DNA of 64,000 bases from Phlegmacium glaucopus. Taxonomy: Eukaryota > Basidiomycota > Agaricomycetes > Agaricales > Cortinariaceae. Positions 57,417 through 64,000 of the stretch are shown here, piece by piece. The stretch covers positions 457,026-521,025 of the forward strand of contig MU130701.1 in assembly GCA_015039465.1 (NCBI GenBank), given 5' to 3'. A program made the position numbers and the translations under genes. Under the pieces are notes generated by a model. It made no database searches and was not told the origin of the DNA. It worked only from the letters and a program-made list of their open reading frames with translations. Every line of letters begins with the position of its first letter. Positions within the stretch are counted from its first letter, which is position 1.

Positions 57417-57687
57417 CACAATCTGACATGGCCGTCACTAAATCAAGATCTGAGGAATCACTGGTGGTACTCGCTTTTGAGGCCAAAGGTGATGCCGGAA
57501 CCAAAGGGTACTGAGCCTGTGACGGGATGGTGCCTGGTGTGTAGTCTTGCATGGTCTACCCGCCTGGCATCATCCCATCACAGGCTCATTACCCTTTGTT
57601 CTGGCATCACCTTGTCAGTAGAGAATATGGCCTCGACACCGAGCACCACCAGTGATTCCTCAAATCTTGAAACAGTATTAGTGACGG
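57417..57687. repeat. Imperfect inverted repeat (hairpin) in right subterminal region
   Basis: The left arm (about 57440-57530: GAATCACTGGTGGTACTCGC ... GGTGATGCCGGAACCAAAGG) is complementary to the right arm (about 57570-57665). A third copy in the left-arm orientation lies after W2 at about 58968-59045. Non-coding. Confidence 0.7.
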
Positions 57688-58908
57688 TGATGAGCATGCT
57701 GGTTCCCTGCCTTCGTTTTTCGCATTTTTGGCAGCGACGTCGCTCTACGTCGCCGCTTACACCGACTATTTGCTGTTTCATTGCATAGATAAGTCGCTGG
57801 CTATTCGGTCGTCGCCTCTACTGTCCCAGAAGCTTCCTAAATGCCTTGGCTATATTTCGCTCGTACGATCGCCCCCTTTTCCGGCAGTACCCGGACGACA
57901 TTAGGCGTCCTGCCTCCCTTTCGCTCCCTTTCACCAGCGGTCACGTGTATAGTCATGCTTTTTCCATATTTGGTAATGCTCACTCGTCTAAGAGTCGTAG
58001 GCATGTCCACTGCCTAGACCGACGTCCCCCTACGCTACACCGAATCGTTTGGTGTCAAATCGTCGTAGCTACCCTACCAGTCGCTCCTATCCAGCGACAA
58101 TCACCAGATCAAGAAGTTCCTTAACACCATTGGGCATTTTGGGTCGCTGATCATTTATATTCTTTTATCTCTCTTCGGTTACCTCAAACGCGTTGTTTTC
58201 TTTATTTTTGATACGTTTGCCATCGCTCCTTGATCGCCTCCCTATACCACATGTCTCCTGCCGGTCCTCGGAGCGATGACCGGTCCTCTTTCATTTATCG
58301 CCCACTATCCCTGATGTTTTGTCTCCCCATTTTGCCTAGTCCCTCTTGGACTCCTGTTTCATCGTTTTGATTTGTTTTATAGATACACATGTGCAACTTA
58401 GCCATGTGATCTCCTCTACCTACTATAAAAACCTCCTGTAATTTAGTTACAAAGAACAAGAAGAAAGTATTCGCCTCTCTCCCCAGAGTATAGAATTAAG
58501 TCTTGTCATCGTCTCTCTCCTCGTTCGCCTTCGTTTCATTGCGTTTTACTGCGAGTCGCCCATACAGCGACTATACATCGTCACTGCGTCGCCCCTTCGT
58601 CACTGCGTCTCCCCTTCGTCACTGCGTCTCCCCTTCATCACTGCGTCGCCCCTTCATCACTGCGTCTCCCCTTCGTCACTGCGTCTCCCCTTCGTCACTG
58701 CATCTCCCCTTCATCACTGCGTCGCCACTTCGTTCCTTCGTCGCCCTTTCGTCATTACATCGCTCCTTGTTTCGCTTGTCTCATATCTCGTCGCCCTACC
58801 TTAGTTGGAACCTTTCTGCAGATACTTGACTCAGTGTTTAGGCCACCGAAGCCCCGAGCCGCATCACACCTCAGTTAGTACAGCACCTAGCGTACTGACA
58901 GTGTATCA
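57688..58908. mobile_element. LTR-like element W, copy 2
   Basis: 1221 bp, TGATGAGCATGCTGG ... GACAGTGTATCA, inverted relative to copy 1 at 32549-33769. Flanked by a perfect 4-bp duplication ACGG (57684-57687, 58909-58912). Contains CTACTATAAAAACCTCC near 58420 (TATA box) and 19-bp tandem units TTCGTCACTGCGTCTCCCC at about 58577-58735. Non-coding; probably a solo LTR. Confidence 0.8.
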
Positions 58909-59127
58909 ACGGCCATGTCAGATATTGATCCCTGTATCTTGCATGGTTACTGGGATCACAATCTGACATGGCCGTCACAGTTTCAAGATTTGAGGAATCA
59001 CTGGTGGTGCTCGGTTTCGAGGCCATATTCTCTACTGACAAGGAAGATATTGATAGAGCCTTCAGAGATTAGGAGTAAGTGGAGGGAAACAATATCTTCA
59101 CTGTTGGAATAAATATGTACCATTGCT

Positions 59128-59345
59128 GGCCGTGTATGATCGGCTCACCGGCCATGCCTTTTCATGTTCATCACACTTTATCCTTCTGACAAACAGAGGA
59201 ATCACCAAGAATTTATGGGGTTCAAGGGAAGTAGTGGGCCGTGTATGATCGGATTGCCGGCCGTGCCTTTTTATGTGCGTCACACTTTATCCTTCTGACA
59301 GACACAGGAATCGCCAAGAATCTTGTGGGGTGCAAGGGAAGTAGT
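59128..59345. repeat. 109-bp tandem duplication
   Basis: Two head-to-tail units beginning GGCCGTGTATGATCGG at 59128 and 59237 and each ending GGGAAGTAGTG. Divergence is about 15 percent by eye. Part of the right subterminal region of the KDZ unit. Confidence 0.8.
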
Positions 59346-59946
59346 GGGCCGGCAAGAGCGGCGAAAGCGGCACGTGGCTCAGGACGGCAGGTGCCTAGAT
59401 GGCTGGCCACGCCCATTCACTGAGTCCGTGGCCAGAAAGACAGAGTGTAATGGAAAATATGTATATTAGCTGGCCGTAGTCCTTCACCTTACATGTACCA
59501 GCACCGGCCATGCACCTCTATGGGCTATACCATTCGGGCCTATCAATTTCCTCAATACCTTCTACCCCGGCACACTTTGTAGACAGGCCGGCAGACATCC
59601 AGCTGAAGTTTCAGTATCAATTTCCCCCATGAGTCACATTATAACATAAATTTATGTAAATCCCCTGGGGCTTATGTTGGCCAGAGAACCTCCCAATGTC
59701 CTCGTCCTCACTCGCCAGTGCACCCTATGGCTCGGCCGGAGTCAACTACGTCCTGCCGGCAAGGCATGTTTGTTTGCCGGTTTCACACAATCTGCCTACT
59801 CATTTCCCCCTGGAAGACATTTCCAATGAGATTATTGGCCATAATATTGCTATTAGCCTTGTGGTATCGTTGAGTCATGGCTGTGATTGTGTGTTTGCCG
59901 TCCTATCATCATTATGCCGCAGCTGAGGGTTTTTGACGTGCCCCAG
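59346..59946. other. Right subterminal region of KDZ unit
   Basis: No gene recognised. Further GCCGGC words. A 76-codon open frame at 59696-59926 has no family resemblance. Confidence 0.4.
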
Positions 59947-60014
59947 CGAACCCGTGTTAGTCATTACACTGTATGTGTTCACTGGCATGTATTAGTCATT
60001 ACACTGTACTTTAC
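59947..60014 (-). repeat. Right terminal inverted repeat of KDZ unit
   Basis: GCGAACCCGTGTTAGTCATT ... GGCATGTATTAGTCATTACA then CTGTACTTTAC, reverse complement of the left repeat at 40698-40765 with a few transitions. Confidence 0.75.
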
Positions 60015-60228
60015 CTACCTGTATTTAGGTTCTATAGCTACTGTGTGCAAATCCAGCATCTGTGGTGGGTTGACATGCCGACTTTTCTCTACTTGTCAGT
60101 CAATAGCGGCGACATGGGTAGTAGGGTCGGGCTCTGTAATATGTTGGATTGAGTCACTTGCGGCTGGGCACAAGGATCCTGAGGGCCTCCGACTAAGAGA
60201 AGTACCCCTACCGGCACCCTAACCAAAC

Positions 60229-60717
60229 TGTGACGAAAGTGAGCTACTGTGACGGATAGCGACAGGAGCGTGGTTTCGACACACAGAGAAATCTCACAGG
60301 AAAGATGGTTTAAGCAAGTAAGATTTACTGGGGAGCTATCTACGAACGGAGGGGCTTTTATACCAGTAGGTAGATAGCTAAGACGTAATTATTGAGTAAC
60401 TATAATGATAAACAATCTAGGGTAAATGCAGGTGAAACACGACAGAACTGACTATGCTAAAGAAAGTAAGTAATAGAGAATGTGACGCAGACAGACTAAA
60501 ATTGGATGAAATTCGAGTCTGAGCCCATAGGATGAATTCTGAAATAATTTAAACCAGGACTGGGCGGTAAATATGAATTTTCACTTGTATCTTTCTCATA
60601 AGACCAGTTCGGTAGTGTGCCACTGACTAGTACTAGTATCACCTTGCTGTTTTAAAAGCAAGGTCTCCCTGGGGCTTAAATTACACATTTGTTGTGTTAC
60701 AACCATGACATCTAACA
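60229..60717 (-). mobile_element. LTR-like segment
   Basis: Minus-strand reading starts TGTTAGATGTCATGG, has GGTATAAAAGCCCCTCCG as a TATA box and ends CTTTCGTCACA. TG...CA ends and an internal promoter fit an LTR of 489 bp. The flanks CAAAC and TAAGC do not make a convincing duplication. The sequence just inside its end (TTTGGTTAGGGTGCCGG) could be a primer site. Uncertain. Confidence 0.35.
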
Positions 60718-61038
60718 TAAGCAAATACAATACTGCTTCCCCCATGCCTCATCTCGAATGTTGATACCCTAATTTTGTACTTGTTTGTATCAAGGGCACG
60801 TTCTTCCCTGTGGAATTTCACAGAATTCCGTAGAACTCAACGCATGCACCATCGTGTTTCTATTGTCCACCGTAAAGTATTTTTATACAACCTTTGTGCT
60901 TGATATAATTCGTGTTCGACCTTATTCAATATGTTCTAACCTCACCATTCGTTCTCAGATCTTCCAACGGATGGTGCAAAAATAATTCGGCATCGAAATC
61001 TGTTACCATCGTGTTTCTATCGTCCACCATAAAGTATG

Positions 61039-63744
61039 TTATATAATGTTCTGTGCTTGGTAAAAATCGTGTTCGTCTTTAGTCTCCCCGTCAAGTTGTT
61101 CTAACCTCGCCATTTCTTGTCTCAGATCTTCCGATGGATGATGCATAAATAATTCAGCATCAAAATCTCTTAAAATTTGAATCATCTGCCTGCCCCTGCT
61201 TCTCGAGAGAGCGACGTATACCCCGAAAGGTGACAATTTGCCTGAAGGTGGTTTCGCTATGTCGACGATGACATATTCCAATGTTTGTCCTTGCGCCTTG
61301 TAATCGGTGAATGCATAACCAGGAACAATCGCTAATTGGCTTCTCTCTATTTTCACTTTGCCACCATCTACCTCAACACTGAACTTGAAGCGCGAAGGCA
61401 AAATTGGTATAATTCCCGGCGGTAGCCCCTCAAACTGGAATTTGGTTTGGAGGTCAGGCTTGAAGTAGATCACGGACGGTGGATATTTCAGTTGAACACT
61501 TCCGTCTTCGGATGGCGACACGATTCCCTCTCTCGGATCTAAAACTATTCCATTCACCATTCCACGAGTACCGTTGGCCAATTCTGCCTCAGTTGCGATA
61601 TTCAGCGTCACCATTGCCCTCATCCCTACCGCCAGCTCCACTCGTCTTTTCAAGCCCTTGGTTGCATCATCCTTCAAGTTGGCGACCGCCAGTCTTGTCC
61701 TGCTATTTGGTGTTTCACCTGAATCGCCAAGAGTATCTTCAGCCGTTACGATATATTTCCGATTCCCCGTTGCACGACAGTGCCTATCCAACGCTGCGGC
61801 ATTCCACATGTCCTTGGCGGCATTTCTCGGAGTGACGAGGATTGCATCGCACCAGGGAGCAGTTGTGAAGTCAGGTTTCTCACAATCCGGATTGGTCAAA
61901 ACAATCTTTCTAACCTCCTCTATGTCTCTCGCCGTGCATTAGCCGACCCGCAGCCTGCTTAAGATCCCTGACCATACATCGTCTACCACCCTCATTTGTT
62001 TATGAAGAATGACCACTTTATCGTATTCGAGGAAAATTGATCTTCCCTTAAGTGCATGTGCATCGTCCGATTCAGGCCTTTCACAATACAACACTGCATA
62101 TGGGTTACGGACCGGCGGAAATTGATGGAAATCTCCAAAATCTACGACATCCATCCCCCCAAAGCATTCTTCTGCCCGTCCGACTCCTTCCTCAGCCCTT
62201 ACCCTCGACACTATCTCCAAGCCTCTATATTTCAGTTGCTTCGTGCACATTGACACCTCATCTGTTATCAGAAACTGACGCCCTGTTATGTTTTGCCTCC
62301 TTTTTTTCCGAATCTGTTGATTGTTCATTTCAACCCAGTCTTCCTTCCCAGGCTTGTTGATTGGGATTCCTGCCCAGGAATGATATGTTTGCCCCCCAAT
62401 CAACACTGCTGCAACACCGGACATCCCGCATTTTGCAAGCTTTTCACCCGACTTCAGGAATTCAAAGGTTTCTGTTATTGCGCCTATCAGCATTGATTTC
62501 CCGGTACCCCCATGACCTAACACAAGCATTCGCAATTGGGTGGTTTCGAGCCCTGTTGTTATTGTAAGCATTGATTGTCTACACTGATTGTTAGATTTAG
62601 AATCACCTGCTAATCTTTTTTGTAGTTGTCTTTCAATGATATCATGTGCACGCCTTTGGTCTTCATTTAATAAATCTCTTTTAGGTCGAAGAGACAAATG
62701 TGTTTGATAGAGTCGCGTTCGAGAGCTCGTGTCGACATCGTGCACTCGCACTTGCTCCACTCCCTCGATTACATGGTTGATCGTAGGCGCAACATAGTCT
62801 TCGCTCATGAATAATACCGGTCCACTTCCGTCCTTCTCTCTACCGCTTGCTTGCTTCAGTTGTTCACCCCATGCATCAAGTTTCCGGACATCATTTACAT
62901 CTCCTCCATCTGCAATAGGCAAGAACACCGTGTGAGATCTGAGATCTGAAAAAATGCCACACTCCACGGCAGTGTCCATCGTGACCTGGGCATACAATTG
63001 TTCTCTCATCGTCCCCCTGCTTTCATACGCACATTCAATGTCTTCTTCAGTTGCCATTGGTGTGTTCAAATCGACAATCAATTCATTATTCGTGCTTTCG
63101 TCAAATAATGTCTCGTCCTCGAAGTCAATGGTCCTTCCGTCGACCTCGTGTTGAGCTCCTTCCTGTCTTTTCTTGGCAGCATCATAACAATCATGGTAGT
63201 ACTGAAGGTTTTGGATGATGTCGCGTGTCCTCTGAGTTGAACCTTCCAAAAACCGTTTGAAACTGTCGTTGAACGTCTCCACATCTGATTTCAGATCGGC
63301 AAGATCGCCCCATGGCTTTAGAAGTGCCAGCATACACGTGCAATACATTTCCCTATCCAGAGGTTTGTCACTCCTTGGCATCCAACCGCCTACAAAATGG
63401 GGAAGCGTCTCATGGCCTTCTGTTCGTAAAATTCGGCAGTGGCCTGGTCTGTCAAATCCATCTCGATAAACGACTCGCTGATTTGGAGGCCTTCCCACCG
63501 GGCGCATCAATTCCTCATCAAGCTTTTCCAATTCTCCTTCTGCTGGTTTAATCTTTCTGTCGTAGGTGTCGAGAACAAATGTGAGTAGGTTCATTTGATC
63601 AATCTCACGTCCTTGGAATGCATATTCATGTAGCTGATCTTTCAGGCTGAACACTCCTGAAGCCATGGTGATTAAATGGCCACGCTCGTTCTCAGGATTT
63701 TCCATAAGATCGTTGAGTCTACGTTCAATAAAACGGTTTGTCAT
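61039..63744 (-). pseudogene. Helitron-type PIF1-family helicase, one internal stop
   Basis: Helicase half of a rolling-circle (Helitron) Rep/helicase protein. In order: HFVGGWMPRSDKPLDREMYC, MLALLKPWGDLADL, NLQYYHDCYDAAKKRQEGAQ, LNEDQRRAHDIIERQLQKR, Walker A VLGHGGTGKSMLIGAITETF, GQTYHSWAGIPINKPGK, Walker B FLITDEVSMC, GGMDVVDFGDFHQFPPV, VVILHKQMRVVDDVW. TAA at 61939-61941 interrupts, and the same frame goes on with DIEEVRKIVLTNPDC, WCDAILVTPRN, YAFTDYKAQGQTLEYVIVDI and YVALSRSRGRQMIQILRDF to the stop at 61039. Apart from the single TAA the 900-codon frame is clean, so inactivation is recent or the allele is polymorphic. Confidence 0.85.
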
Positions 63745-63789
63745 TCAGTTTGTGCTGTATTTATTAATGATATGATCCACAATACTTAC

Positions 63790-64000
63790 CTCGTATTTTT
63801 CAACCCAGGATATTTATCTTTTAATGCACTTACGATCCCATCGGAGTAGATTGCGACGTAATGATGCGACTCGTACCGGTCACCCCATCCCATGAGGTAG
63901 CTGATGATTTCAGGCCCACTGAATTCTCTGTCACGTGTGAGAGTGTTTGCACATCGTTGAATCAAGCGCTTGTTAACGTCCGTGAGGTCGGTTCTTCTTT
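63790..64000 (-). CDS. Helitron Rep/helicase, upstream exon (runs off window)
   Basis: Minus-strand frame TDLTDVNKRLIQRCANTLTR, EFSGPEIISYLMGWGDRYES, HHYVAIYSDGIVSALKDKYP ending at a GTAAGT donor (63789). This is the region between the Rep domain and the helicase in basidiomycete Helitron-like proteins. The acceptor AATACAG near 63753 would put TGA just before the next Met, so the join or the frame is damaged here. The Rep (HUH) domain must lie outside the window. Confidence 0.65.

Larger units (their letters stand above)
40698..60014. mobile_element. KDZ-type DNA transposon, 19.3 kb, with passenger genes
   Basis: Bounded by about 68-bp terminal inverted repeats. Contains the transposase gene (48851-54579), at least four further genes (42063-42770 minus, 42933-46066 plus, 46188-48792 minus, 54629-57268 plus) and GC-rich subterminal repeats on both sides. 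Later insertions inside: X2 with a nested solo LTR (51848-53785) and W2 (57688-58908), leaving about 16 kb of original element. No target duplication could be matched at the two ends, so the right boundary may have been rearranged or the two repeats may belong to different insertions. GGCCGGCC/CCGGCCGG words are frequent inside and rare outside. Confidence 0.65.

Overview
The window looks like a transposon-rich chromosome segment of a basidiomycete fungus, probably an agaricomycete. The evidence is the many short (about 45-70 bp) GT-AG introns, the basidiomycete-type STAND NTPase, HNH-like and KDZ-transposase families, and the mix of Copia, LTR, hAT-like and Helitron-like elements. No rRNA genes, CRISPR arrays or convincing functional tRNA genes were seen.

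Region 1, about 1-10.7 kb, is half decayed. A GH47 alpha-mannosidase gene (6076-8585, minus) looks complete. Around it lie a truncated copy of its own 3' exon (about 1055-1200), a hypothetical gene split by a solo LTR (1787-2199, TSD GGCCT), a NACHT/NWD-type STAND NTPase relic split by a 1.6-kb TIR element (4221-5852), a 5' Copia fragment (LTR, primer site, gag) and a SNF2-helicase relic.

Region 2, about 11.1-22.3 kb, is the conserved housekeeping island: an alpha/beta hydrolase, COP9 signalosome subunit 7, a hypothetical protein, COG3 (Golgi tethering complex), a membrane-anchored SDR, and the E2 subunit of branched-chain 2-oxoacid dehydrogenase. These genes share no pathway. They are ordinary fungal genes with several introns each.

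Region 3, about 23.3-31.2 kb, holds two head-to-head HNH-family genes separated by TIR elements. One copy has lost the family histidines and the other is cut after the HNH core. A nest follows: TIR element > solo LTR > 1.35-kb repeat X.

Region 4, 31.2-40.7 kb, is a Copia-type element (LTR 31201-31538, initiator-tRNA half-molecule primer site, gag, protease, integrase). It is broken by three later insertions whose target duplications can be read exactly: a 1221-bp LTR-like element (W1), a 1623-bp foldback hAT-like element, and a 2360-bp hAT-like element that itself carries a 528-bp hAT MITE and a minisatellite of palindromic decamers. Joining the flanks restores the reading frame each time.

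Region 5, 40.7-60.0 kb, is the most striking object: a roughly 19.3-kb unit bounded by inverted repeats (40698-40765 and 59947-60014). It carries a KDZ-type (Kyakuja-Dileera-Zisupton) transposase with its cysteine-cluster domain and at least four passenger genes of unknown function. It has later been hit by X2 (with a nested solo LTR) and W2. Several of its frames are closed by in-frame TGA codons best explained as CGA to TGA transitions.

Region 6, 60.0-64 kb, holds an LTR-like segment and a Helitron-type PIF1-family helicase gene (minus), interrupted by one in-frame stop and running off the window.

The overall picture is an old gene island flanked by nested insertion hot spots. Exon boundaries were placed by eye from splice consensus and family resemblance, so gene ends are firmer than individual intron borders.
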